From NCBI RefSeq assembly GCF_000382285.1, contig NZ_KB907927.1, positions 124,001 to 188,000 on the forward strand: DNA of 64,000 bases. The letters are read 5' to 3'. The stretch is from Solimonas variicoloris DSM 15731. GTDB lineage: Bacteria > Pseudomonadota > Gammaproteobacteria > Nevskiales > Nevskiaceae. The position numbers and the translations under genes are program-made. The notes beneath the pieces are model-generated. The model ran no database searches and had not been told where the DNA came from. It worked only from the letters and a program-made list of their open reading frames with translations. Below, in pieces: positions 1 through 7,389 of the stretch; within the stretch, counting starts at the first letter, position 1; every line of letters starts with the position of its first letter.

Positions 1-8
1 GAGCGCAG

Positions 9-872
9 ATGGCGGAAAGAAAGGTTGCGAAGGTGCGCAGGGCGGCGAAACCGGGCGGCGGAGAAATCGCCGCTGTATCGATGCGGCCGGTGACGCCAGC
101 CGCCGAGATCGATACCTTCAACGGCGATCCAAACTTCATGACCTCGCTCGCGCGTGGCCTTGCCGTACTGCAGGCTTTCGATCTGCGTACGCGCTCACTG
201 ACCGTGTCGCAGGTCAGTCAGGCGACCGGCATTCCGCGTGCCGCCGCGCGCCGTTGCCTGTACACCTTGCAGAAGCTCGGTTATGTCGCCGAAGAGCATG
301 CGCACTATTCGCTGCGTCCCAAGGTGCTGACGCTGGGTTTCGCGCATCTGTCGTCGCGCCCCCTGTCCGCTGCCGCACAACCCATCCTCGATCGCTGCCG
401 CGACCGTCTGCACGAGTCTTGCTCTCTGGCTGTGCTCGACGGTGGCGAGGTCTACTACCAGGCGCGCGCCGAGACCACGCGCATCATGTCGATCGCGCTC
501 TATGTCGGTACGCGCCTGCCGGCGTATTGCACTTCGATGGGCCGCGTGCTGCTCGCGCATCTGTCGCCGGCAGACCTCGAACACTATCTCGAGCGCACCG
601 TGCTTCATCCGCGCACCGCTCGCACCATCACCTCAACCGACAAGCTGCGCCAGATCCTGCACAGCGTGCGTCGCAACGATTATGCGGTGACAGATCAGGA
701 GCTGGAGATCGGCTTGCGTTCGATTGCCGTGCCGGTTCACGATCGCAAAGGTGAGGTTGTTGCCGCCATCAACTGCGGCACGCAGGCCGCGCGTACGCCG
801 CTGCGCGAACTGACCCAGGTGTTCCTGCCGGAACTGCGTGCGGCGGCGGCGGAACTGTCGCACGCTGCCTGA
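9..872 (+). CDS. IclR-family transcriptional regulator (PcaR/PobR-like)
   Basis: The 287-residue protein has an N-terminal winged helix-turn-helix (about residues 43-100, core LTVSQVSQATGIPRAAARR) followed by an IclR effector-binding domain (about 120-285). The stretch DPNFMTSLARGLAVLQAF before the HTH is characteristic of the PcaR/PcaU/PobR branch, which controls protocatechuate and other aromatic-acid catabolic operons. No such operon is visible here, and the upstream side is cut by the window edge, so the target is unknown. The start at 9 is preceded by only 8 bases, with GAGCG as a possible ribosome site; a later start such as residue 25 is possible. Family call is firm, ligand is inference. 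Confidence 0.88.
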   Translation: MAERKVAKVRRAAKPGGGEIAAVSMRPVTPAAEIDTFNGDPNFMTSLARGLAVLQAFDLRTRSLTVSQVSQATGIPRAAARRCLYTLQKLGYVAEEHAHYSLRPKVLTLGFAHLSSRPLSAAAQPILDRCRDRLHESCSLAVLDGGEVYYQARAETTRIMSIALYVGTRLPAYCTSMGRVLLAHLSPADLEHYLERTVLHPRTARTITSTDKLRQILHSVRRNDYAVTDQELEIGLRSIAVPVHDRKGEVVAAINCGTQAARTPLRELTQVFLPELRAAAAELSHAA

Positions 873-1088
873 AGTGCCGCGTCGACGTCTGCACGGTCAG
901 CCTGGAGGGGCCCCGATCGTCACCCGCAATTTCGCTTAATGGCATTGCGGCCGAAAGCCCTCACGCCCAAGGAGACTCTGAATAAGCGCGAAATTGGCCC
1001 GCTGCCGGGGGCTGAGCTGCCCAGGCCCTGTATAGGGGTGTCTCACCCTTGGCGTCGCCGCATTGCGCGAGCAGACATTGCGGGCAAT

Positions 1089-1112
1089 AAAAAACCCCTG
1101 ATTTCTCAGGGG
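1089..1112 (-). terminator. Rho-independent terminator of ssrA
   Basis: Read on the minus strand there is a 7-bp perfect stem (CCCCTGA at 1095-1101 pairing with TCAGGGG at 1106-1112, 4-nt loop) followed by a run of six T. It lies 27 bp past the tmRNA 3' end. The rest of the 873-1138 gap holds no convincing gene; a 65-codon open frame at 939-1136 runs through this terminator and was rejected. Confidence 0.85.
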
Positions 1113-1138
1113 TTATGGCACTTCATGAAACTATGAAT

Positions 1139-1494
1139 TGGTGGAGCTGGCGGGAATTGAACCCGCGTCCGCCAGATCGTAGCCCTCAGATCTACATGCT
1201 TAGCCCGGTCTTTGGTTTTCGTCGCAGGCTGCCGGACGGACACGGAACGCCTGCGCTTATCCCCTTAGGGTTTTAGCAGTTCGGCCAAGGGCGGACGTCA
1301 CTGCGATCCGATAAGAGTCGACGGCCGCACCAACCGGTATCGGAACCAGAAGGGCAACCGCTCACCGGGATTTAGGCGGCGAGGGCGTAGTTGGAGTCGT
1401 TCGCAACTAGCTTGGTTGTCACAAGTTTTACGAGGACATGACACCTCGGCATGCACTTCGGATTCCGTTACCAGCGTCGAAACCGGTCAGCCCC
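1139..1494 (-). ncRNA. ssrA: tmRNA (ssrA)
   Basis: This is the transfer-messenger RNA that rescues stalled ribosomes together with SmpB. The 5' end GGGGCUG (1494-1488) pairs with CAGCUCC near the 3' end (1149-1143), giving a 7-bp acceptor stem with one G-U pair, and ACCA is encoded at 1142-1139. The T-arm GGCGGGAATTGAACCCGC on the plus strand and the 5' stretch GGTTTCGACG are the usual conserved pieces. The tag reading frame runs from the resume codon GCG at 1404-1402 to TAA at 1374-1372 and encodes ANDSNYALAA. smpB lies directly upstream on the same strand, and a terminator follows at 1089-1112. End points were set from the acceptor pairing. Confidence 0.96.
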
Positions 1495-1622
1495 GTGTGC
1501 GATCACAGTGTAACAGTGATTGGGTCCGCCCTGCGTGGATTTCAAGGCTCGCGCGACGGGTTCTGGCCGGATCGATCGACCGAAGTCCGGCCGCAGCGGC
1601 GCAAGTCGTGCCGCCGGGCCGC

Positions 1623-2099
1623 TCAGGCCGAATGGCGCATGATGCGATCTTTCTGGCGCTGCCAGTCCCGCTCCTTGATGTCGGCGCGCTTGTCGTGCTG
1701 CTTCTTGCCCTTGGCGAGGCCGACTTCGAGTTTGGCGCGGCCTTTTTCCCAATGCAGATCCAGCGGAATCAGCGTGAAGCCGGCGCGCTCGACCTTGCCG
1801 ATCAGCGTCGCCAGCTCGCGGGCATGCAGCAGGAGCTTGCGGGTGCGGGTCGCGTCGGCGATTTCGTGCGTCGAAGTCTGCTTGAGCGGGGTGAAATGGG
1901 CGCCGATCAGCCAGGCTTCCCCGTTTTTCAGCGTCACATAGGCTTCGGCGATCTGCGCGCGGCCGGCGCGCAGGCTCTTGACCTCCCAGCCCTTGAGGAC
2001 GAGGCCCGCCTCGTAGCGCTCCTCGATGAAGTACTCGTGCCGCGCCCGGCGGTTGACGGCGATCGTGCGCTCCGTCCCCGCGTCTTCGTTTTTGCTCAT
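1623..2099 (-). CDS. smpB: SsrA-binding protein SmpB
   Basis: The 158-residue protein matches SmpB in length (~160) and in the typical stretches [32 protein letters not shown] and [15 protein letters not shown], and has the basic C-terminal tail ([19 protein letters not shown]) that reaches into the ribosomal mRNA channel. It binds tmRNA and delivers it to stalled ribosomes; ssrA itself lies 128 bp downstream on the same strand, so RNA and protein partner are neighbours. No Shine-Dalgarno is visible before the ATG; instead a perfect TATAAT lies 6 nt upstream, suggesting a leaderless transcript. Confidence 0.97.
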   Translation of the reverse strand: MSKNEDAGTERTIAVNRRARHEYFIEERYEAGLVLKGWEVKSLRAGRAQIAEAYVTLKNGEAWLIGAHFTPLKQTSTHEIADATRTRKLLLHARELATLIGKVERAGFTLIPLDLHWEKGRAKLEVGLAKGKKQHDKRADIKERDWQRQKDRIMRHSA

Positions 2100-2105
2100 T
2101 TGTCA

Positions 2106-2111
2106 ATTATA
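2106..2111 (-). promoter_or_regulatory. -10 box just upstream of smpB
   Basis: Perfect TATAAT on the minus strand ends 6 nt before the smpB ATG, so transcription would begin at or within a base or two of the start codon. No good -35 hexamer was found 16-18 bp upstream. Confidence 0.5.
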
Positions 2112-2143
2112 TAGACGCCCCGTCTGGCGGCTAGACTACGCTG

Positions 2144-3529
2144 ATGCACATTCGAGAGAGCAGCTACGGATACTGGAGTTCGCACCGCGCCTTCCTCTGG
2201 GTCGCGGTCGGCGCGATGCTCGGTGTCGGCAACGCGGTGCGCCTGCCGGCCTTGATGGCCGAGTACGGCGGCGTGCTGTTCCTGCTGGTCTATCTCGCCG
2301 GCCTGCTGCTGGTCGGCATGCCGCTGCTGATCGCCGAGTGGATGCTCGGACGCTGGATGCGTGACGACCTCGTCGCCGGCTTTGCGCGCCTCGCCGAGAC
2401 GGCCAAGGCGAGCCGCCTCTGGATCGTCGCCGGCGGTCTGGCGCTGCTGACGGCGGGACTGATCCTGTCGTATTACAGCGTCATCGCCGGCTGGAGCCTC
2501 GCCTATGCGTTCCGCGCCGCGAGCGGTGCCTTCGGCGAGCTGACAGCCGACGGGGCCAGCCAGGTCTTCCTCAATCTCGCGCAGGATCCCGAGCGCAGCC
2601 TGTCGTGGCACACCTTGTTCATCCTCGCCGCGTGCATCGTCGTCTCGCACGGCTTTCGCGAGGGCGTCGAGCGCGCCTCGCGCGGACTGGTGCCGTTCGC
2701 GCTGCTGATCGTCGTCGCGACCTGCTGGTACGCGATCGAGCGCGGCGACGCCGGAGCTGCGGTCGAGACGATCTTTGCGCCGCATCCCGAGCGGCTCGGC
2801 TGGCGCGGCGTGATGGAGGCGCTGCATCACGCGTTCTTCACGCTGGGCCTCGGCATGGGCGTGATGATGGGCGTCGGCAGCTATCTGCCGGTTGACGCGC
2901 CGCTGCGGCGCACGGCGCTGGCGGTGATCGGCATCGACACGCTGTTCAGCCTGCTCGTCGGCTTCGCGGTGATGGCAGTGGTGCTCGGTGCCGGGTTGCA
3001 GCCGACGTCCGGGATCACGCTCATGTTCCAGACGCTGCCGCGCGCGATCAGCGCCGATCTCGGCGGCTCGCTGTTCGCCGCCGGTCTGTTCCTGATGAGC
3101 TTCATCGTGACGATGACCTCGGCGACGGCGATGCTCGAGCCGCTGAGCCGCTACTTCATGGATCGTCAGCGCTGGACGCGCGTGTTCGCCGCGACCTGTG
3201 CGGCGCTGCTGGTCTGGACGATCGGACTCGGCACGCTGCTGTCGTTCAGCGTGCTGCAGGACCTGCGCCTGTTCGGCCGCAACTTCTTCGAGTGGGTGCA
3301 GTGGCTGACGGCCAGCTGGTTCGCTCCGGTCGACGGGCTGTTGATTTGCGTGTTCGTGGTCAGCATGATGCCGCGCGACCTGGTCCGCGGCCTGTGGGGC
3401 GAGTCGCGGCCATGGCTGTTCCCGGTCTGGTTCGCGCTGCTGCGTTATCCGGCGCGCATCGGCCTGATTGCGGTCCTGATCTACTCGACCGGCCTGCTCG
3501 ACTGGCTGGTCTCGCTCTGGAGAGTCTGA
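2144..3529 (+). CDS. Sodium-dependent transporter, NSS/SNF family
   Basis: The 461-residue integral membrane protein has about 11-12 hydrophobic segments. Near the N-terminus GVGNAVRLPALMAEYGG resembles the NSS signature GxGNxWRFPxLxxxNGG, with the usual Trp replaced by Val, so it is a divergent member. Proteins of this family couple uptake of amino acids or related solutes to sodium across the inner membrane; the substrate cannot be read from sequence. It sits between smpB (divergent) and ratA, whose TTG start follows the stop codon by two bases, suggesting a transcription unit 2144-4266. A related transporter next to smpB/ratA is known in some gammaproteobacteria. Confidence 0.82.
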   Translation: MHIRESSYGYWSSHRAFLWVAVGAMLGVGNAVRLPALMAEYGGVLFLLVYLAGLLLVGMPLLIAEWMLGRWMRDDLVAGFARLAETAKASRLWIVAGGLALLTAGLILSYYSVIAGWSLAYAFRAASGAFGELTADGASQVFLNLAQDPERSLSWHTLFILAACIVVSHGFREGVERASRGLVPFALLIVVATCWYAIERGDAGAAVETIFAPHPERLGWRGVMEALHHAFFTLGLGMGVMMGVGSYLPVDAPLRRTALAVIGIDTLFSLLVGFAVMAVVLGAGLQPTSGITLMFQTLPRAISADLGGSLFAAGLFLMSFIVTMTSATAMLEPLSRYFMDRQRWTRVFAATCAALLVWTIGLGTLLSFSVLQDLRLFGRNFFEWVQWLTASWFAPVDGLLICVFVVSMMPRDLVRGLWGESRPWLFPVWFALLRYPARIGLIAVLIYSTGLLDWLVSLWRV

Positions 3530-3531
3530 AG

Positions 3532-3969
3532 TTGCGCGTGCTGGAACGCTCGAGCCTGCTCAAGTACGCAGCGCAGGACATGTACGTGTTGGTTGGTGAC
3601 GTCGAGGCCTATCCGCAGTTTCTGCCCGGCTGCGTGTCGGCCAGGGTCGAGCATGCCGAAGGTCAGCAGGTGCGGGCGCGGCTCGGGTTTCGCGTCAAGG
3701 GGCTCAGCGACAGCTTCGCGACCGAGAACCTGCTCGACGGCGGGCGGCTGATCCGCATGCGCCTGCTCGACGGGCCGTTTCGCATGCTGCAGGGCCAGTG
3801 GAGTTTCCAGCCTCTGAACGAGGCGGCGTGCAAGGTTTCGCTGCAACTGCAGCTCGAATTCGGCAACCGCCTGCTGGATGCGACGCTCGGCCCGTGGATC
3901 GACCGCGCGGTCGGCTCGGTGATGGAGGCGTTCCGCCTGCGCGCCGAAGCGCTGTACGGCAAGGTCTGA
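3532..3969 (+). CDS. ratA: RatA/COQ10-like START-domain protein
   Basis: A 145-residue protein of the RatA (YfjG)/coenzyme Q-binding COQ10 family, with a single START-like fold. The N-terminus (RVLERSSLLKYAAQDMYVLVGDVEAYPQF) and the C-terminal GPWIDRAVGSVMEAFRLRAEALYG pattern are typical. Family members bind ubiquinone; E. coli RatA was also reported to interfere with 70S ribosome assembly. I chose TTG at 3532 because it gives family length and the conserved residues begin immediately; a longer frame back to 3292 would run inside the transporter gene. It is followed 3 bp later by ratB/rnfH, the usual pair. Confidence 0.85.
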   Translation: MRVLERSSLLKYAAQDMYVLVGDVEAYPQFLPGCVSARVEHAEGQQVRARLGFRVKGLSDSFATENLLDGGRLIRMRLLDGPFRMLQGQWSFQPLNEAACKVSLQLQLEFGNRLLDATLGPWIDRAVGSVMEAFRLRAEALYGKV

Positions 3970-3972
3970 CCC

Positions 3973-4266
3973 TTGCGGGTCGAGATCGCCTACGCCTTGC
4001 CCGACCGGCAGCTGCTGCTGGCGCTGGACCTGGCGCCCGGCACGACGGCCGCCGGGGCGCTGGCGCAATCCGGACTCGTGCAGCGTTTCGCCGGGATCGA
4101 TCCGGCGACGGCGGCGTTCGGCGTGTTTGGCCGTCGTGTCGAGGCGACACAGATCCTGCAGCCCGGCGATCGGCTCGAAATCTATCGGCCGCTGCAGGCC
4201 GATCCGAAGGAGGCGCGCCGCGAGCGCGTCCGGCGGACGCGCGCGCAGCGCGGCAGCCGGCGCTGA
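3973..4266 (+). CDS. ratB: RnfH/RatB ubiquitin-like fold protein
   Basis: A 97-residue protein with the RnfH family pattern: RVEIAYALPDRQLLLALDL at the start, GRRVEATQILQPGDRLEIYRPLQADPKEARRERVRR at the end. The family has a beta-grasp, ubiquitin-like fold and is almost always encoded after ratA, as here (3-bp gap, TTG start). Function is unsettled; the rnfH name comes from an association with Rnf complexes in some bacteria. The C-terminus is strongly basic. It converges on bamE, whose stop lies 31 bp away. Confidence 0.85.
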   Translation: MRVEIAYALPDRQLLLALDLAPGTTAAGALAQSGLVQRFAGIDPATAAFGVFGRRVEATQILQPGDRLEIYRPLQADPKEARRERVRRTRAQRGSRR

Positions 4267-4284
4267 GGCGCGCGGCGCGGCCGT

Positions 4285-4310
4285 TTAGGGCTGCGAGTTA
4301 GGGCTGCGAA
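4285..4310. repeat. 13-bp tandem duplication at the 3' end of bamE
   Basis: TTAGGGCTGCGAG at 4285-4297 is followed directly by TTAGGGCTGCGAA at 4298-4310 (12 of 13 identical). The right copy contains the bamE stop and last codons; the left copy lies just beyond the gene. Confidence 0.85.
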
Positions 4311-4738
4311 CCCGGCGGCGTGATGACGACGCCGCTCGGCCGTTCGCTGGCCGCGCGCGAAGCATCGCGAGCATCCTTCTTCTCTTCCTTGAGAATGGTT
4401 TGCACGTCCGGGTTGTCGATCGCTTTCGACGCGCCGCTCGCTTCGATGCCTTCCATGCGGGCCAGCACGTCGCCGTCGAAGTAGAGGCTGACGACGCGCT
4501 CGGTGATCTCGCCGCGCGGGGATTTGTAATAGCCGACGTAGTCCCAGCGGTTCGGGCGGAAGGCGCTGGCAGCAACCGGCGTGCCCATCAGGTAATGCAC
4601 CTGATCGTGCGTCATGCCGATCTTCAGCTGGTCCAGCTGCTTCTGCTCGATGACATTGCCCTGACGGGTCGGCAGCTTGTAGATGATCGAACAGGCCGAC
4701 AGCGCGAGGGCTGCCACGGCAAGAAAAAGAAAACGCAT
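4298..4738 (-). CDS. bamE: Outer-membrane assembly lipoprotein BamE (OmlA/SmpA)
   Basis: A 146-residue lipoprotein: a signal peptide with lipobox LSAC (Cys16) followed by the BamE domain (QLDQLKIGMTHDQVHYLMGTP, then RWDYVGYY). BamE is part of the BAM complex that folds beta-barrel proteins into the outer membrane. After about residue 115 there is a charged, low-complexity tail (KEEKKDARDASRAASER) that makes it longer than E. coli BamE (113). It is divergent from fur, the standard arrangement in gammaproteobacteria. Confidence 0.93.
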   Translation of the reverse strand: MRFLFLAVAALALSACSIIYKLPTRQGNVIEQKQLDQLKIGMTHDQVHYLMGTPVAASAFRPNRWDYVGYYKSPRGEITERVVSLYFDGDVLARMEGIEASGASKAIDNPDVQTILKEEKKDARDASRAASERPSGVVITPPGSQP

Positions 4739-4750
4739 CGGGTCGCCGGG

Positions 4751-4778
4751 TTGCTGCGGGAAGAAGAGCAGGGATAAT
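4751..4778 (+). promoter_or_regulatory. Putative fur promoter
   Basis: TTGCTG (4751-4756) and GATAAT (4773-4778) are separated by 16 bp, 34 bp before the fur ATG, inside the 74-bp bamE/fur divergent gap. Confidence 0.45.
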
Positions 4779-4812
4779 AGCGGAAACCCCGCCGACCAGC
4801 GCCAGAGTCCGT

Positions 4813-5232
4813 ATGGAATCCTCCGACCTCCGCAACGCCGGCCTCAAGGTGACGCTGCCTCGCCTGAAGATTCTCGAGATGCTCGAGAACAGCGACGCTC
4901 GCCACCTGTCCGCCGAAGACATCTACCGACGCCTGATCGACCTCAATGAGGACGTCGGGCTGGCCACCGTGTACCGCGTCCTGACCCAGTTCGAGGCGGC
5001 CGGCCTCGTGCGCCGCCATAATTTCGAGGGCGGCCATGCGGTGTTCGAGCTCGAGCGCGGCCCGCATCACGACCACATGGTGCGCATCGACACCGGCGAG
5101 GTGATCGAGTTCTTCAGCGAAGACATCGAGAAGCTCCAGCAGCTGATCGCCGACAAGCACGGCTTCGTCGTCGAAGAGCACAGCCTCGTGCTCTACGTGC
5201 GGCCGAAGCGCCAGGAGCGCAAGGAACAGTGA
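4813..5232 (+). CDS. fur: Ferric uptake regulator Fur
   Basis: A 139-residue Fur: winged helix (LKVTLPRLKILEMLE, then GLATVYRVLTQFEAAGLV) and a metal-binding dimerisation domain with HHDH at 85-88. It represses iron-uptake genes when loaded with Fe2+. The protein contains no cysteine at all: the E. coli CxxC structural-zinc positions are Arg91 and Thr94, in HMVRIDTGEVIEF. Pseudomonas-type Fur proteins also lack this site, so this is a lineage feature and not damage. Divergent from bamE, with recN nearby, matching Pseudomonas gene order. Confidence 0.96.
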   Translation: MESSDLRNAGLKVTLPRLKILEMLENSDARHLSAEDIYRRLIDLNEDVGLATVYRVLTQFEAAGLVRRHNFEGGHAVFELERGPHHDHMVRIDTGEVIEFFSEDIEKLQQLIADKHGFVVEEHSLVLYVRPKRQERKEQ

Positions 5233-5258
5233 CCGGGCGCCCGGTCCGGAGAGCCATC

Positions 5259-5630
5259 ATGCGTCTGTTTTCGTTCCTGAGCGCCGTCGCGCTCACCGTC
5301 ACCGCCGCATTGCCGGCCCATGCCCGGCAGGAGGACGAAGCCTCGTCCGGATCGATCGGCGCGGAGCTGAAGGAGGCGGCGCGCGACGTCGGTCACGCCA
5401 CCCGCGACGCCGCCAAGGGCGTCGGCCACGCCGCCCGTGACGCCGGCAAGGCGGTCGGCCATGCCACGCGCGATACCACCAGTACCGTGGGTCATGCCTC
5501 GCGCGACGCGGCGAAAAGCGCCGGCCACGCCAGCCGCGAGGCGGCGCGCGACGCCGGCCACGCGGTGCGCGACGGCGTCGAGGACGCCGGTGCGGCGATC
5601 AAGAACGCGCGCCCGGCCGACTCGCGCTGA
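5259..5630 (+). CDS. Exported alanine-rich protein with six 11-residue repeats
   Basis: Unrecognised 123-residue protein. A signal peptide (LFSFLSAVALTVTAALPAHA) is followed by an acidic linker and then six consecutive 11-residue units of the form GHAxRDAxKxV between about residues 50 and 113, for example GHATRDAAKGV, GHAARDAGKAV, GHATRDTTSTV. An 11-residue period in Ala/charged sequence is what apolipoprotein- and LEA-like amphipathic helices show, so a periplasmic helical, membrane- or lipid-associating protein is a reasonable inference. ATG 5259 was chosen over an upstream GTG (5229) because it follows GGAGAG and starts the signal peptide. It lies 26 bp after fur and converges on recN. Confidence 0.72.
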   Translation: MRLFSFLSAVALTVTAALPAHARQEDEASSGSIGAELKEAARDVGHATRDAAKGVGHAARDAGKAVGHATRDTTSTVGHASRDAAKSAGHASREAARDAGHAVRDGVEDAGAAIKNARPADSR

Positions 5631-5693
5631 GGGGCCGCACCGGGCCGAGCGCCTTCGGCGGCGCGTTGCCCGGCGGCGCGTCCGCTGTGGGAC

Positions 5694-7379
5694 TCAGCTT
5701 GCGCGCGCCGCGCGCTGCAGCAGGTCGCGCGCATGATCGAGCGCGGCCTGTGAGATCTCGACGCCGCCCTGCATGCGCGCCAGTTCCTGGACGCGGGCGT
5801 CGGCCGGCAACGGCGTGACCCGCGTGTAGGTCTGCTGCTTCTGCACTTCCTTGCGGATCGCGAAATGCGCGTGGCCCTGGGCCGCAACCTGGGCCAGGTG
5901 CGTGACGCTCATGACCTGACGCTGCGCGCCGAGCGCCCGCAACTGCTGGCCGACGATCTCGGCGACGCCGCCGCTGATGCCGGCGTCGACCTCGTCGAAG
6001 ATCATCGTCGCCGCGCCGTGCCGGGCGAGCGCGGCGACCTGGATCGCCAGCGACACGCGTGACAGTTCGCCGCCGGAGGCGACCTTGGCGAGCGGGCGCG
6101 GCGGCTGGCCCGGGTTGGCCGAAAAATCGAAACGCACGCTGTCGGCACCGCTGGCGCGCGGTGCGGCCTGCGCGTCGGTCTCGACGCCGACCAGGAACTG
6201 CGCGTTCGGCATGCCCAGCGTGCGCACGATCGCGGTTACCGCGTCGCCGAAGCGCTTGGCGGCGCGGCGCCGCTCGGCGCCGAGCTTGGCGGCGGCCTCG
6301 TCGTAGCGGCGCCGCGCGGCGTCGCGCTCGCGCTCCAGCGCCTCGACGCGGCCGGCAGCGTTGGCGGCTTCGTCGTGCTGGGCGCGCAGCGCCTGCAGAT
6401 GCGCCGGCAGTTCGGCCGGCTTGAGGCGATGCTTGCGCGCCAGATCGTGGATCGCGCCGAGACGGCTCTCGACTTCGGCGAGGCGCTCGGGATCGAGGTC
6501 GAGCTTGTCGAGCACGCGGCGCGCGCTGTCGGCCGCGTCGCGGACCAGCGCCAGCGCCGACTCGGTCGCTTCACGCGCGGCGCGAAAGCCTTCGTGCAGC
6601 GGTTCGAGTCCGCTCAGCAGGACCTGCGCGCTGCCGAGCTGGTCGTAGATGCTGTTCTCGCCGCCGTACAGCAGCTCCTGCACCTGCGCGCCATCGCCGA
6701 GCAGGCGGCCGGCGTGGGCAAGCTGGCGGTGCTCGGCCTCGAGCATTTCGAGCTCGTCGTCGCCGAGCGCCAGCGCGTCGAGTTCGGCGATCTGGAATTT
6801 CAGGAAGTCCAGCTGCGCCGGATCGCGGCTGCCGGCGCCGCGCAGGCGTTCGAGCGCGCGCTCGGCTTCGGCATGGGCGGCGGCGGCGGCGGCGACCGCC
6901 TGCAGCGTCGCCGCGCTGCTGCCGTAGTCGTCGAGCGCCTGGCGCTGCACCTCGGCGCGCAGCAGCGTCTGGCTCTCGGACTGGCCGAAGACTTCGATCA
7001 GCATCTCGCCGAGCTCGCGCAGCGGGCCGGTGTTGACCGGGTTGCCGTTGACGAAGGCGCGCGTGCGGCCTTCGGCATAGACGATGCGGCGGATCACCAG
7101 CAGCGCCGGGTCGTCGGCGTCGGCGAGTTCGTGCTCGGCGAGCCAGCGCCGCGCCGGGCTGTCCGCCTCCAGCTCGAAGCTGGCGCTGATTTCGGCCTTT
7201 TCCTGGCCGGTGCGGACCAGCGCGGCGTCCGCGCGCAGGCCGATCGCCAGGCCGATGGCGTCGATCAGGATCGACTTGCCGGCGCCGGTCTCGCCGGTCA
7301 GCACGGTGAAGCCGCTGCCGAAGTCGAGATCTACCGCATCGATGATTGCGAGATTACGGATTGCTAAATTTTTCAGCAT
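5694..7379 (-). CDS. recN: DNA repair protein RecN
   Basis: A 561-residue SMC-like ATPase of normal RecN length (~555). It has Walker A TGETGAGKS (residues 28-36), a long coiled-coil middle rich in Ala, Glu and Arg, the ABC signature region (VASGGELSRVSLAIQV) and Walker B MIFDEVDAGISG. RecN acts early at double-strand breaks. nadK lies 10 bp upstream on the same strand, so the two are probably co-transcribed. No clear LexA box (CTG-N10-CAG) was recognised upstream of nadK. Confidence 0.96.
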   Translation of the reverse strand: MLKNLAIRNLAIIDAVDLDFGSGFTVLTGETGAGKSILIDAIGLAIGLRADAALVRTGQEKAEISASFELEADSPARRWLAEHELADADDPALLVIRRIVYAEGRTRAFVNGNPVNTGPLRELGEMLIEVFGQSESQTLLRAEVQRQALDDYGSSAATLQAVAAAAAAHAEAERALERLRGAGSRDPAQLDFLKFQIAELDALALGDDELEMLEAEHRQLAHAGRLLGDGAQVQELLYGGENSIYDQLGSAQVLLSGLEPLHEGFRAAREATESALALVRDAADSARRVLDKLDLDPERLAEVESRLGAIHDLARKHRLKPAELPAHLQALRAQHDEAANAAGRVEALERERDAARRRYDEAAAKLGAERRRAAKRFGDAVTAIVRTLGMPNAQFLVGVETDAQAAPRASGADSVRFDFSANPGQPPRPLAKVASGGELSRVSLAIQVAALARHGAATMIFDEVDAGISGGVAEIVGQQLRALGAQRQVMSVTHLAQVAAQGHAHFAIRKEVQKQQTYTRVTPLPADARVQELARMQGGVEISQAALDHARDLLQRAARAS

Positions 7380-7389
7380 CTTGACGTGC

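Noticed and set aside
939-1136. 65-codon frame between the IclR gene and tmRNA
   Set aside because: No ribosome site or similarity, and it contains the ssrA terminator.
1139-1215. tRNA-like 3' end
   Set aside because: The T-arm and ACCA belong to the tRNA-like domain of tmRNA and not to a separate tRNA.
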